From: Flavobacterium sp. MFBS3-15
GTDB taxonomy: Bacteria > Bacteroidota > Bacteroidia > Flavobacteriales > Flavobacteriaceae
Length of the DNA stretch: 64,000 nucleotides
Direction: 5' to 3'
Assembly (NCBI RefSeq): GCF_026107645.2
Contig: NZ_JAPCHV010000013.1
Span: 62,001-126,000, forward strand
In this document: positions 1 to 8,842 of the stretch, in pieces
Layout of the letters: every line of letters begins with the position of its first letter
Numbering within the stretch: the first letter of the stretch is position 1
Made by a program: the position numbers and the translations under genes
The notes under the pieces: model-generated
Databases searched by the model: none
Seen by the model: only the letters and a program-made list of their open reading frames with translations
Told to the model about the DNA's origin: nothing

Positions 1-474
1 GTAATGATGGCCTTCAGTGACGATGACAAGCTGCTTTTCAGCAATGCCTACAAGAATAAAACCCTTAAGCTGTGGGACAGGGCGACAGGCAACCTTATTA
101 AGAACTTCTCTGTTTATGCCGGGCATATTGGAGCATTTAAGCAAATAAATGAAAAACTGCTGTGTGTTACTTCCAATGCAGGCATCAGCTTCTTTGATAT
201 TGCTTCGGGCAACCTGATAATCCATGTTGTACCGCTAAAAAACAATTGGATAACATTCACTCCCAATGGCGATTACGAGTTTAAATCGAAAATATCTGAT
301 GCGATAGAGCTGGACTGGATAGACAACGGCAAGAACGAAAGCCTTTGCTTCATACCCGGACTGGGCTTTGCGTACTATGAACGAAATGCGGCCTACAAAC
401 TGAATAAGGTAAAAGCAGCACGAGGAGCTGAAAAGGAAAATTTGTTAGACATAGCCCTAAAAGGTTTTTTATAG
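1..474 (+). CDS. WD40 repeat protein, C-terminal end (5' cut by window edge)
   Basis: The reading frame is open from base 1, so the gene begins outside the window; an ATG at 4 is not evidence of a start. The visible 156 residues contain a WD40-type blade ending in KLWDRATGNLI and a second degenerate blade ending in FFDIASGNLI, followed by a tail with no further repeats. WD40 propellers are protein-interaction scaffolds; in Bacteroidota such ends often belong to larger caspase-like or TIR-linked proteins, but nothing here shows the N-terminal partner. The family call is firm for the visible blades and the function is unknown. Confidence 0.75.
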   Translation, partial: VMMAFSDDDKLLFSNAYKNKTLKLWDRATGNLIKNFSVYAGHIGAFKQINEKLLCVTSNAGISFFDIASGNLIIHVVPLKNNWITFTPNGDYEFKSKISDAIELDWIDNGKNESLCFIPGLGFAYYERNAAYKLNKVKAARGAEKENLLDIALKGFL

Positions 475-490
475 TTAGTATATATCCTCT

Positions 491-540
491 GAAAGATCGC
501 TTCGTCGTTCCTCCTCGCGATGACGATGCAGTAAGCGATC
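491..540. repeat. Dispersed palindromic element
   Basis: An 8-bp perfect inverted repeat (GATCGCTT at 495-502, AAGCGATC at 533-540) encloses a core whose reverse complement reads GCGAGGAGGAACGACG. This resembles short interspersed elements of the type GCGAGGAGGAACGACGAAGC known from many bacterial genomes. It lies between the WD40 gene and the next gene and may act as a terminator. Confidence 0.55.
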
Positions 541-613
541 AAACAGTAACACGTCCCACAGGCAACCCTAAATCCTAAACCCCGGACTAATCAACTTTTA
601 AAAAGGAATACAC

Positions 614-621
614 TACTTTTG
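614..621 (+). promoter_or_regulatory. Bacteroidota -7 promoter element
   Basis: TACTTTTG matches the TAnnTTTG consensus of the Bacteroidota primary sigma factor. It predicts a transcript start near 628 and an 18-nt leader before the ATG at 646. It also overlaps an in-frame TTG (619), which therefore cannot be the start codon. Confidence 0.6.
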
Positions 622-645
622 CCATTTTGGAGTTATACTGTAGTG

Positions 646-3600
646 ATGCTGAAAAAGAGGTTTTTACTGGTATTGTTATGTTGTGTTTCCGCGCTTTACG
701 GGCAGGAAACAACTACGCCTTATAAAAACCGCAGGATAACTGCCGACCGGGATACCATTGCCATCGACAGCGTAAGCATCAACAAGGCGTTTTTTAAGTT
801 GCAGGATGCCGCCGGGAAAGACGTCGATACCAGCAACTACAGTGTGGATTTCCGCACCGCACGGCTGGTTTTCAAAAACGGCTTCCGCACGGCCGACACC
901 CTCACCCTGCGCTACCTCAGCTACCCGGACTACCTGACCAAAAAATACAGCATTTACGACGAGAGCCGTGTGGTAGCCAACGATGCCGGCACCGAAAACC
1001 GTTACAAAGTGACCCGCGACCCGCTCAATACCTTTAAGCCGTTTGAAGGGCTAAACACATCGGGGAGCATAACGCGGGGCATTACCGTGGGGAACAACCA
1101 GAGCGCGGTGGTGAACTCCAACCTCGATTTGCAGATTACGGGTAAATTATCCGACAAAGTGAGCCTACGCGCCTCGATACAGGACACCAACATCCCGTTG
1201 CAGGAGGGTGGTTATTCGCAAAAGCTGGATGAGTTCGACCAGATATTCATCGAAATGTTCAGCGATACCTGGAACATCCGCGCAGGCGACCTGTTCCTTG
1301 AAAACCGGCAGTCGCGCTTCCTTAATTTCAGCAAGAAGGTACAGGGGCTTTCCACAGCATTCACGTTTGGCAAGGAAGGTGCAAAAACCTCGATATTCAC
1401 AGCGGCGGCATTGGTTCGCGGCCAGTATGCACGCAGCACCTTCACGGGGCAGGAAGGCAACCAGGGTCCCTACAAGCTGCGCGGCCCGAACGATGAGCTT
1501 TACGTGCTTGTCATCTCAGGTTCGGAACGGGTATTCGTGAACGGCATCCTGATGGAGCGCGGCGAGAACAACGACTACATCATCGACTATAATGCGGGAG
1601 AAATCATTTTTACCTCTTTGTTTCCCATCACTTCGGAGATGCGCATCAACGTGGAGTACCAGTATTCCGAGCGCAGCTATACCCGCTTTGTGACCTATGG
1701 CGGCGTGACCCACGAACAGGAGGACTGGAGCATTGGCGGATATGTATATTCGGAAAATGACGTAAAGAACCAGCCGCTGCAGCAAAACCTTACCGAAGAG
1801 CAGGTGGCTACCCTGCAACAGGCCGGGGACAACACCAACCTCATGACCGCACCTTCAGCCTATGTGGATACCTATTCGGAGAACAAGATATTGTATCGCA
1901 AAACGATGGTCAACGGCGTGGAGGTATTCGAATATTCCAACAACCCTGAGGAGACATTATACAACGTACGCTTCAGCCTGCTGGGCAACAACCTGGGCAA
2001 TTACATTTTGGCTAATGCCGCCGCAGTGGGCCGCATTTACGAATATGTTGCCCCGGTAAACGGCATCCCGCAGGGGAATTACGAACCCATCATCCGCATA
2101 ACACCGCCGAGCAAGATACAGATCGCCACAGTGCTGGGGAAATACAATCCGTCCGAAAAAACAGTGGTCGATTTTGAGGCGGGCATCAGCAACAACGACC
2201 TCAACCTCTACTCTCCCATAGACGATGGCAACAACCAGGGGCTTGCCGGAAAGATCGATGCAAAGCAGCGGCTGTACACAGGCAAATTTGAAGTGGACGC
2301 CTTTGCCAATTACCAGTTCATACAAAAAGATTTCAGGACGATAGAACGCCTGTTCAATATCGAGTTTGGGCGCGACTGGAACCTTGCCAACATTATTACC
2401 ACCAACTCCAACCAAAGCTACCTGGTTACCGGCACTACGTTCCGCATCCCGCAAAAAGGGCAGGTGAATTACCAGCTGGAAAAGCTCGATTTTTCCGGGC
2501 TTTTTACCGGTACGCGCCATGTGGTCGACGGGCAGTTCAAATTCAACAAGCTTATGGTGCTGAACCGCGGTAGCATCCTTGACAGCGACAGTGATTACGC
2601 TACCTCAACGTTCATCCGCAATGAGGCTTTGGCCAAATACCATTTTTCGAAAAACTGGGTTGGCGGGAGCGTACGCCTTGAAGACAACCGGGAGAAGATA
2701 AAAGCGACAGGGCAGTATACGGCGCTCAGCCAAAGGTTCAGCGAGGTGGGGGCCTTTGTGGGACGTGGCGACAGCACCAAAGTGTATGTGGAACTGGGCT
2801 ACCTGCGCCGCGTGAATGACAGCCTTGTGAACGGCGTGCTGCAAAAGGTAAACACTTCTAACTCCTACTACCTGAAATCGCGGCTGCTGCAAACCGAAAA
2901 AAGCGACCTTACCCTGTTTGCCAACTACCGCCGCCTGACTTTTGAAGACCCGGCGTTTAAGGATGAGCCGTCGCTCAACTCGCGCCTGCTGTACAACGAC
3001 CGCTACTGGGACCAGCTGGTGCAGGTAACCACCGCCTACGAAACCACGTCGGGCACCATTGCCCAGCAGGAATTTACCTATCTGGAAGTCGAACCCGGGC
3101 AGGGGGTGTATACGTGGAACGACTACAACGGCAATGGCATACAGGAATTGCAGGAGTTTGAAGTTGCGCCCTTCCCCGACCAGGCGACATTTGTACGGGT
3201 GTTCCTGCCCAACCAGGTATTCGTGCGCACCCACCAAAACAAATTTTCGCAGTCGGTTACACTGAACCCGATACAGTGGCAAAACGAAAAAGGCTTCCGG
3301 AAACTGCTTTCTTACTTCTATAATCAAACTTCTTACCTCATCGACAGGAAGATAGAGCGCAATACCGATAACTTCGACCTCAACCCGTTCTCTTCAAGCG
3401 AACAGAATTTGCTGGGACTGTCATCAAGCATCAGGAACAGCCTCTTCTACAACCGCGGCAAGCAGGACCATTCGGTTACGTACACCTACATCAGCAACCG
3501 TGCGAAAACACTGCTCACGGTAGGCTCGCAGGAAAACAGCAACAACTCCCACCAGCTGCAATATGCGCACCTCATACAAAAAACATGGCTGCTCAACTTT

Positions 3601-4062
3601 AACGGGCAAACCATAAAGAGCAATACCTATTCAGAAAATTACGGCAGCAAGAATTTTGAGATCGAAGGCTATCTGGCAGGGCCGAAAGTGTCGTACATTT
3701 TTTCGCGCAATGCCAGCTGGGATCTTTTTTATGAGTACCGGAGTAAAGAGAACCAAATAGGTGACCTTGAAACATTGTACCAGCAGCGTTTGGGCACCTC
3801 TTTCAACTATGCTTCCGATAAGCAGTTTACAGCCAGCGGTGAGTTCTCGCTGTACAAAAACGACTTTACGGGCAACCAGCTCTCCCCTGCCGCCTACAAT
3901 ATGCTCGAAGGCTTATTGCCGGGACAAAACCTAACCTGGCGCCTGCTCCTGCAAAAGAACCTCACCCAGTTTCTCGACATCAACGTCAACTACCAGGGAC
4001 GCAAAAGCGAGACCAGCAAGGCGATACATACGGGGAATGTGCAGCTGAGGGCTTATTTTTGA
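646..4062 (+). CDS. Large outer-membrane beta-barrel-like protein
   Basis: The 1138-residue product starts at ATG 646 (MLKKRFLLVLLCCVSALYGQ, a signal peptide cleaved after YGQ). An in-frame TTG 27 nt upstream is rejected because it lies inside the promoter. The body is rich in alternating aromatic/polar strands, with many NY, YQF and FANY patches and a C-terminal end in an aromatic residue (LRAYF), as in outer-membrane barrels. The segment around residues 135-180 (GSITRGITVGNNQSAVVNS, then a QITGKLSDKVSLRA stretch) resembles segments of SprA-type T9SS translocon proteins, but length and gene order differ from SprA. Monocistronic. I call it an envelope protein of unknown role. Confidence 0.6.
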   Translation: MLKKRFLLVLLCCVSALYGQETTTPYKNRRITADRDTIAIDSVSINKAFFKLQDAAGKDVDTSNYSVDFRTARLVFKNGFRTADTLTLRYLSYPDYLTKKYSIYDESRVVANDAGTENRYKVTRDPLNTFKPFEGLNTSGSITRGITVGNNQSAVVNSNLDLQITGKLSDKVSLRASIQDTNIPLQEGGYSQKLDEFDQIFIEMFSDTWNIRAGDLFLENRQSRFLNFSKKVQGLSTAFTFGKEGAKTSIFTAAALVRGQYARSTFTGQEGNQGPYKLRGPNDELYVLVISGSERVFVNGILMERGENNDYIIDYNAGEIIFTSLFPITSEMRINVEYQYSERSYTRFVTYGGVTHEQEDWSIGGYVYSENDVKNQPLQQNLTEEQVATLQQAGDNTNLMTAPSAYVDTYSENKILYRKTMVNGVEVFEYSNNPEETLYNVRFSLLGNNLGNYILANAAAVGRIYEYVAPVNGIPQGNYEPIIRITPPSKIQIATVLGKYNPSEKTVVDFEAGISNNDLNLYSPIDDGNNQGLAGKIDAKQRLYTGKFEVDAFANYQFIQKDFRTIERLFNIEFGRDWNLANIITTNSNQSYLVTGTTFRIPQKGQVNYQLEKLDFSGLFTGTRHVVDGQFKFNKLMVLNRGSILDSDSDYATSTFIRNEALAKYHFSKNWVGGSVRLEDNREKIKATGQYTALSQRFSEVGAFVGRGDSTKVYVELGYLRRVNDSLVNGVLQKVNTSNSYYLKSRLLQTEKSDLTLFANYRRLTFEDPAFKDEPSLNSRLLYNDRYWDQLVQVTTAYETTSGTIAQQEFTYLEVEPGQGVYTWNDYNGNGIQELQEFEVAPFPDQATFVRVFLPNQVFVRTHQNKFSQSVTLNPIQWQNEKGFRKLLSYFYNQTSYLIDRKIERNTDNFDLNPFSSSEQNLLGLSSSIRNSLFYNRGKQDHSVTYTYISNRAKTLLTVGSQENSNNSHQLQYAHLIQKTWLLNFNGQTIKSNTYSENYGSKNFEIEGYLAGPKVSYIFSRNASWDLFYEYRSKENQIGDLETLYQQRLGTSFNYASDKQFTASGEFSLYKNDFTGNQLSPAAYNMLEGLLPGQNLTWRLLLQKNLTQFLDINVNYQGRKSETSKAIHTGNVQLRAYF

Positions 4063-4077
4063 TACTTAAAGCAAAAA

Positions 4078-4138
4078 TGTCATATCGAGCGCAGTCGAGA
4101 TGCGGCATTTTTGCTTCTCGACTGCGCTCTAAGTGACA
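4078..4138. repeat. Long inverted repeat after the outer-membrane gene
   Basis: A perfect 14-bp stem (GAGCGCAGTCGAGA at 4087-4100 with TCTCGACTGCGCTC at 4116-4129) is flanked by TGTCA and TGACA. It sits between convergent genes, so it could be a bidirectional terminator, but it also looks like the dispersed TCGAG-type palindromes of Flavobacteriia. Confidence 0.55.
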
Positions 4139-4160
4139 ACGTTATTGAATCATGTTCACG

Positions 4161-4649
4161 TTACTCAAACATCGCTTTTTCTTTTTTTGAAAAAGCATCG
4201 GATTGCAGTGCGTATTTTTTAGCAAAATCACGCAGGGAAGCGTCCTGTTTCGCGTAGTTCTTTATCAGGAAAGCCTTGTCTTTTTTAAGTTCGGAAGTAT
4301 AGCCGGTTATCCACGGCACGTTGTCCTGGATGTTGAGGCGTATCAGGCGGGCCTCATAATTATTGGGATCCTTTTCAATAATTTCTTCCAAAAGATCAGT
4401 TCCGCGGTTAAAGAGCTTTGTCTTGGTGATGAGCCCGCTTTCGTATTTGGCAAGGAGGACTATCGAAGCCGCTTTATAGGCCATAAGGGTATGGTTGTTG
4501 CCATTGGCTTTGAGGTCTTTAAGCCCGTCATGAAACTCGTTGGCACTGCTTTCTGACGTGGCAGCATCGATATACTGCTGGCGGACAGAAATGAGCTCAG
4601 ATTTGGGGTTGGCAAAAAACAGCACAATCAAATACGACAAAAACTTCAT
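4161..4649 (-). CDS. Exported TPR-like hypothetical protein
   Basis: 162 residues from ATG 4649 (MKFLSYLIVLFFANPKSEL, a short hydrophobic signal). A TTG seven codons upstream overlaps the -7 promoter element and is not used. The mature part is helical, with a TPR-like segment around residues 95-115 (DLLEEIIEKDPNNYEARLI). It is lysine-rich and has no catalytic motif. It is divergent from the next TPR gene. Function unknown. Confidence 0.6.
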   Translation of the reverse strand: MKFLSYLIVLFFANPKSELISVRQQYIDAATSESSANEFHDGLKDLKANGNNHTLMAYKAASIVLLAKYESGLITKTKLFNRGTDLLEEIIEKDPNNYEARLIRLNIQDNVPWITGYTSELKKDKAFLIKNYAKQDASLRDFAKKYALQSDAFSKKEKAMFE

Positions 4650-4667
4650 CTGCAAGGGTTTAAAATG

Positions 4668-4675
4668 CAAACCTA
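4668..4675 (-). promoter_or_regulatory. -7 promoter element for the 4649 gene
   Basis: CAAACCTA on the plus strand reads TAGGTTTG on the minus strand, a TAnnTTTG match. Predicted leader to ATG 4649 is about 12 nt. Confidence 0.45.
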
Positions 4676-4771
4676 CAGTTTAATAATAAAATATACAGCA
4701 TGAACAATTGTTAAAGAGCAGGTTAAAACATATGCTCAAAATCATTATTTTTAAGCCAAACCAATATCAAT

Positions 4772-5353
4772 ATGAAAAAAACTTTCTGTTTCCTTGTCCT
4801 TCTGCTGTTTGCGAAAAATGCATATTGCCAACTGCAGCCGGATAAAAATATTGCTGAAAAATATAAAGTAGCTATTGAAGAATTCAACAAAGCTAATGAC
4901 TCTGCAGTTGCTGAATTTTACTATAAGCGGGGTGGCATCAGGCAGGATTACCTGGATTTTGAGGGTGCGATTTCAGACTACGACAAGCATATTTCCTTTA
5001 ACCCCGATAATTTCAAGGCCTATTATAACCGTGGCCTTGCAAAGATGGACCTTAATTGGCTGCATGATGCGATAAAGGATTTTACGAAGGCCATTGAATT
5101 AGATCCTGGACACGACTATGCATACAACAATAGGGGAATTTGCAAATACATGCAAAAAAGATATAAAGCGTCAATAGAGGATTACAATAAAGCGATAAAA
5201 ATCAATCCCGAAAATGCCGAAGCATACAATAATCGCGGTGCAAGCAAAATACTATTGAAACGCAGGAAAGAAGGTTGTGAAGACCTCCAAAAAGCCTATG
5301 CATTGGGCGACACTAAAAGCCTTACTGCGATTCAGAAATACTGCACAGAATAA
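4772..5353 (+). CDS. Exported TPR repeat protein
   Basis: 193 residues with a signal peptide (MKKTFCFLVLLLFAKNAYCQ). From about residue 45 to 165 there are four tetratricopeptide repeats with the usual Y-NRG-K and A-I-L-P positions (for example YYNRGLAKMDL, then AIELDPGHDYAYNNRG). TPR arrays are protein-docking scaffolds; location is periplasmic or outer membrane. The C-terminal end has a possible disulfide pair (GCEDLQK, KYCTE). Monocistronic. Confidence 0.8.
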   Translation: MKKTFCFLVLLLFAKNAYCQLQPDKNIAEKYKVAIEEFNKANDSAVAEFYYKRGGIRQDYLDFEGAISDYDKHISFNPDNFKAYYNRGLAKMDLNWLHDAIKDFTKAIELDPGHDYAYNNRGICKYMQKRYKASIEDYNKAIKINPENAEAYNNRGASKILLKRRKEGCEDLQKAYALGDTKSLTAIQKYCTE

Positions 5354-5358
5354 AAGCA

Positions 5359-5395
5359 GAAAGGGGCGCTTCACGGCGAAGCTAACCCCTTTCCT
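5359..5395. terminator. Hairpin between convergent genes
   Basis: GAAAGGGG (5359-5366) pairs with CCCCTTTC, with a GC-rich inner part. It lies between the TPR gene and the oppositely oriented T9SS gene. The T-tract is weak on both strands. Confidence 0.5.
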
Positions 5396-5419
5396 AAAAA
5401 AACCAACTAGTTATCTAAA

Positions 5420-7345
5420 TTACTGCTTCATGACCTTCAGCGAGGCTGATGCGCCACTCGTAGTAATTGCTTTTACCGTATAGCTTCCTGCAGGAAGCCC
5501 GGATACGTTTATTTCTGTAGTGTTTGCTCCTGCTTTTTGCGAAAGGACTTTCTGGCCGAGCAGGTTGTATATTGCAATGTTATCCAGCGCTGTGTTGTTG
5601 CTTATGGTAAGCACATCACTCACCGGATTAGGGAATGCCATCAGGCTTTTCAGCTCAAACCCTTCAGTACTCAATGCTTCATCCACTAAGATGGCCTTCG
5701 CAGCGCTCTCGCATCCGTTAAGCGTTTGGGTCACATAGTAGGTCATGCCGTCTGCAAGGGCTGTGGTCACAGGCACTTCGGCCATGTTTCCATTATCATC
5801 CACATACCATGTAATCGTGGCTCCGATAAGTATTGTAATCTCAAGGTCGGCTATGGTTTCTCCCGCAGTAAACTGCTGCGTATCGCCCCCACCCGGCATG
5901 GCAGGGATTGGGTTTACTATGACCATTATGTTTTGTGCAGGGCTTTCGCAGCTGCCAATAGTTTGCGTAACGGCATACGTAGTCCCGTCGGCCATCACTG
6001 TCGTGCCCGGCAATGCTGTAGCATCGTTGGCCACATAATATTTTAGCATAGCTCCCGGCGTGCTGTTAACACTAAGTTCCGAAACGGTTGCCCCATCGCA
6101 GAAAGCCTGTGTTTCATTATTTGTCGTAGGCCCCGCAACGGGTGTTACAGTTACCGTAATTGCAAGCCTTTCGCTCACGCAGCTCCCTAAAGTCTGGCTT
6201 ACATAGTAAGTTGTTGAAGCCAGGCCGTCTGTCAAAGAAAGCTCAGTGCCGCCTGCGGCAACAGCATACCAATGCAGCTGTGCTCCGGCCATTGCGGTAG
6301 CCTGGATATCTGCTACCGTAGCCCCCGAACAAAAGTCCTGCGTGTTGTCAGCTGTCGTTGGCGTCGCCAATGTTGTATAGCTTACAGCTACCGTAAACCT
6401 TGTGCTTTCACAAGTGCCTACAGTCTGCGAAACGTAATAATTGCCTGCAACCAATACGGTGTTGCCTGCCAGTGGCGAACCTCCCGCAGCGACATTATAC
6501 CAGTTGATGGTTCCGGCACCTGTAGCCGTAAGGTTGGCCACAGTAGCTTCTGAGCAGAATTGCTGTGTGGCATTTGCTGTTGGCTGGGCTACGGTAGTTA
6601 TAGTTACGGCAACCGGTACCCGGGCACTCTCGCACCCCCCAACGGTTTGCGAAACGTAATAGGTAGCATTGTTGAGCACCGTTGTGCCTGCAAGGGCAGA
6701 ACCCCCGGTTGAGTTTGCATACCAGTTAAAAGTAGCACCTCCCGCACCGGTTGCAGTAAGATTGGCAATTGTTGCCCCGGCGCAAAAGCCCTGAGCCGAA
6801 GCAGTTGGATTGGATGGCGGAATACAAGTAAATGTCCTGTTCAAAGCGTAACCCCTGTTGGAACCGCCATGGTTGGCGAGGGTAAATGATGCCGAAGCGC
6901 CTTTTGCGTAGGCAAAATCAATATCGGCGTTGCTGTACACAAAGGTATAGTCCCCGGCTGATCCCGTATTAAAAGGCCTTGTGGCCACAATGGTACGGGT
7001 AGTGCCCGAAACAGTATTGGACGTAACTGTCCAGTTGTTAGTACCGTCTGCTGATGGCGTAACGCCAATGCCATTGTGCACCGCATCAACAAGCGTAGTA
7101 CCGTTATAGTATACCAGGTCCTGGCCGTCACCCATGCCGCCGCCACTGGCAAAAGAGCCGAATTGCAATGCAAACCACCTGTCTGAGGGGCCTGTGAGCG
7201 TAAGCGTGGCTGTACTATTTGCGTTGTCAAGGTCGAGCTTGGCTGTCATGCCCGACATAAGGTTTACCACTCCGGTAGTCTTGCTCTGTGCATGCAGTCC
7301 GGCTACAGAAAGTAGTAATGAAGCAATGAGTAATAGTTTTTTCAT
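5420..7345 (-). CDS. T9SS type A-sorted surface protein with DOMON-like N-terminal domain and Ig-like repeats
   Basis: 641 residues. A signal peptide (MKKLLLIASLLLSVAGLHAQ) is followed at about 25-165 by a DOMON-like beta sandwich (TLTGPSDRWFALQFGSF, then GMGDGQDLVYY). Five repeats of about 75 residues follow, each with FCSGATVANL, INWY and YYVSQTVGSCES-type motifs. The C-terminal 80 residues are a T9SS type A sorting signal (FPNPVSDVL, IYNLLGQKV, LPAGSYTVK). DOMON domains bind haem or sugars; ligand residues cannot be assigned here. It is the last gene of a six-gene operon, 1 nt after the ankyrin gene, with a cytochrome c and YceI upstream, so a redox or haem ligand is an inference. Confidence 0.75.
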   Translation of the reverse strand: MKKLLLIASLLLSVAGLHAQSKTTGVVNLMSGMTAKLDLDNANSTATLTLTGPSDRWFALQFGSFASGGGMGDGQDLVYYNGTTLVDAVHNGIGVTPSADGTNNWTVTSNTVSGTTRTIVATRPFNTGSAGDYTFVYSNADIDFAYAKGASASFTLANHGGSNRGYALNRTFTCIPPSNPTASAQGFCAGATIANLTATGAGGATFNWYANSTGGSALAGTTVLNNATYYVSQTVGGCESARVPVAVTITTVAQPTANATQQFCSEATVANLTATGAGTINWYNVAAGGSPLAGNTVLVAGNYYVSQTVGTCESTRFTVAVSYTTLATPTTADNTQDFCSGATVADIQATAMAGAQLHWYAVAAGGTELSLTDGLASTTYYVSQTLGSCVSERLAITVTVTPVAGPTTNNETQAFCDGATVSELSVNSTPGAMLKYYVANDATALPGTTVMADGTTYAVTQTIGSCESPAQNIMVIVNPIPAMPGGGDTQQFTAGETIADLEITILIGATITWYVDDNGNMAEVPVTTALADGMTYYVTQTLNGCESAAKAILVDEALSTEGFELKSLMAFPNPVSDVLTISNNTALDNIAIYNLLGQKVLSQKAGANTTEINVSGLPAGSYTVKAITTSGASASLKVMKQ

Positions 7346-7346
7346 A

Positions 7347-7865
7347 TCAATTTTTTAAGAGGTTTATTACGTCCTGGTTCCTGGTAAAAACTGCATAATC
7401 ATAAGGGGTCTTGCCCTCTTTGTCCGTCTGTTTTTTATTGGCTTTGTAGCTAATGAGCAATTTCATGAGCTCGATATTCTCAAACTGTGTGGCATAAATG
7501 AGCGGGGTAATGCCCGTAGCATCGGCAATGTTGGGGTTGGCTCCTTTTTCCAGCAGGGCCTTTGCCAGCCTGTTGTTGCCCTTTACCGCCACCGATGCCA
7601 GTGCCGTGCCGCTCGAACTGTCATAATCCACATTCTTTACATTTTTAATGAGGAATTCCGCCACCTCGTTATTGCCACGGTAGCAGGCCAGTATGAGCGG
7701 GGTAAAACCCATGCTGTTCACCGCATTTATAGTGTCTTTATTGATTGCCATGAGCGCCTTCATCTCGTCTACGGTACCGCGGCGCGCGGTATCAAAAACA
7801 TCTTTGGCCTGCGCATTGCAGAATAGCGGAGCGAGTACGGTCAAAAGGAGCAGCAATTTTTTCAT
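7347..7865 (-). CDS. Periplasmic ankyrin-repeat protein
   Basis: 172 residues with a signal peptide (MKKLLLLLTVLAPLFCNAQ). Four ankyrin repeats occupy about residues 30-170 (MGFTPLILACYRGNNEVAEF, then GTALASVAVKGNNRLAKALL and ATGITPLIYATQFENIELMK). Ankyrin arrays bind proteins; exported single-domain forms sit beside catalases or cytochromes in many bacteria. Spacing is 1 nt to the following gene and 4 nt from YceI, so it is part of the six-gene operon. Confidence 0.85.
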   Translation of the reverse strand: MKKLLLLLTVLAPLFCNAQAKDVFDTARRGTVDEMKALMAINKDTINAVNSMGFTPLILACYRGNNEVAEFLIKNVKNVDYDSSSGTALASVAVKGNNRLAKALLEKGANPNIADATGITPLIYATQFENIELMKLLISYKANKKQTDKEGKTPYDYAVFTRNQDVINLLKN

Positions 7866-7869
7866 ATCA

Positions 7870-8415
7870 TCATTTATTTAGTGAAAGGCTGTATGCAATC
7901 GATACTGTATCGGCAATCTTTTTGCTTATTACCTTGGGTATTTCTATGTCAAAGTCGCCGGGTTTTATAACAAAATCGCCGGTTACAATAATTTTGTCGC
8001 CCGACTTCGATATTTTGGCTGTGTCGTTTATCTTCTTAGTTTTACCGTGTATGGTCAGGTCGCCGGATATGGTAAATGCCTGCGGGGTTGCTGTAAGCTT
8101 ACCTGCATCAAAGCCATCTATCTTTCCTGTAAAGGTAGCCTTAGGGTACTTACCGGTTTCGGCATAGCTCTCATTGAAGTGTTCTTCCATGAGCGCAACT
8201 TTGAACCTGAAAGCTTTCATAGGCACCAATACAGCAATTTCACCTGTAGCGGCATCCAGTTTCGCCGAAGCCGTTTTATTCTCTGCCGCCACTTCCTCGT
8301 ACGACTGCACCGATGCTTCGAACTTTACCAATCCGGCACGCGTGCTGTATTTTTGCCCGTAAAAAAGTGTTGGCGCCAGCAATAGAAGAACGGCTATGTA
8401 TTTCAGTTTATCCAT
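7870..8415 (-). CDS. YceI family periplasmic lipid/isoprenoid-binding protein
   Basis: 181 residues from ATG 8415 (MDKLKYIAVLLLLAPTLFYGQ, signal peptide). The mature part fits the YceI lipocalin-like fold: VKFEASVQSYEEVAAEN near the start, FRVKVALM-type and MEEHFNESYAETGKYPKATF in the middle, then GDLTIHGKTKKI. Family members bind polyisoprenoids or quinone-like lipids in a barrel. The open frame continues upstream through the leader but lacks a credible signal there. Third last gene of the operon; 65 nt after the cytochrome gene. Confidence 0.85.
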   Translation of the reverse strand: MDKLKYIAVLLLLAPTLFYGQKYSTRAGLVKFEASVQSYEEVAAENKTASAKLDAATGEIAVLVPMKAFRFKVALMEEHFNESYAETGKYPKATFTGKIDGFDAGKLTATPQAFTISGDLTIHGKTKKINDTAKISKSGDKIIVTGDFVIKPGDFDIEIPKVISKKIADTVSIAYSLSLNK

Positions 8416-8480
8416 CTGTTTTTTGTTTAAACCTGCAGGGTTATCAAAAACCCCACAGGTTAGCATCCAGCTTATATGTT

Positions 8481-8840
8481 TCAATTCTCTTGTAATCCAT
8501 CTGTATTCCATTGCAGTATCAGGTCGATGCTGCCCTGCGGCATCCTTCCTGTTTGCGGCATGATGCCCTGCTCCCCGTCCCGGCGCTGTATGCGGTCCAG
8601 GAGGTCGGTATTTTGCACTGCATCCTTCAGTTCGGCATAGGTTCCCAACGGCCTGAATGACGATATACCATCGCTGCCATGGCAACTGAGGCAATTGGCG
8701 CTGATGATGGATTTTATTTGTCCATTATACGTTATCGGCCCTTCGAACAAAATATCCTCTTCCAGGTCTTCATAAGTATTCGATTCGCAGCTAAACAATG
8801 TTACTGCCATTATCGGGAATATGTATCGTATCGCTCTCAT
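8481..8840 (-). CDS. Cytochrome c-type lipoprotein
   Basis: 119 residues. The signal ends in a lipobox (TLFSC, Cys 18), so the protein is membrane-anchored. One haem c site is seen (CLSCH, around residue 50), with methionines in GIMPQTGRMPQG near residue 95 as candidate axial ligands. This is a small monohaem electron carrier of the planctomycete/Bacteroidota type. It starts 2 nt after the DUF5777 gene ends, so the two are probably translationally coupled. Confidence 0.8.
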   Translation of the reverse strand: MRAIRYIFPIMAVTLFSCESNTYEDLEEDILFEGPITYNGQIKSIISANCLSCHGSDGISSFRPLGTYAELKDAVQNTDLLDRIQRRDGEQGIMPQTGRMPQGSIDLILQWNTDGLQEN

Positions 8841-8842
8841 AT

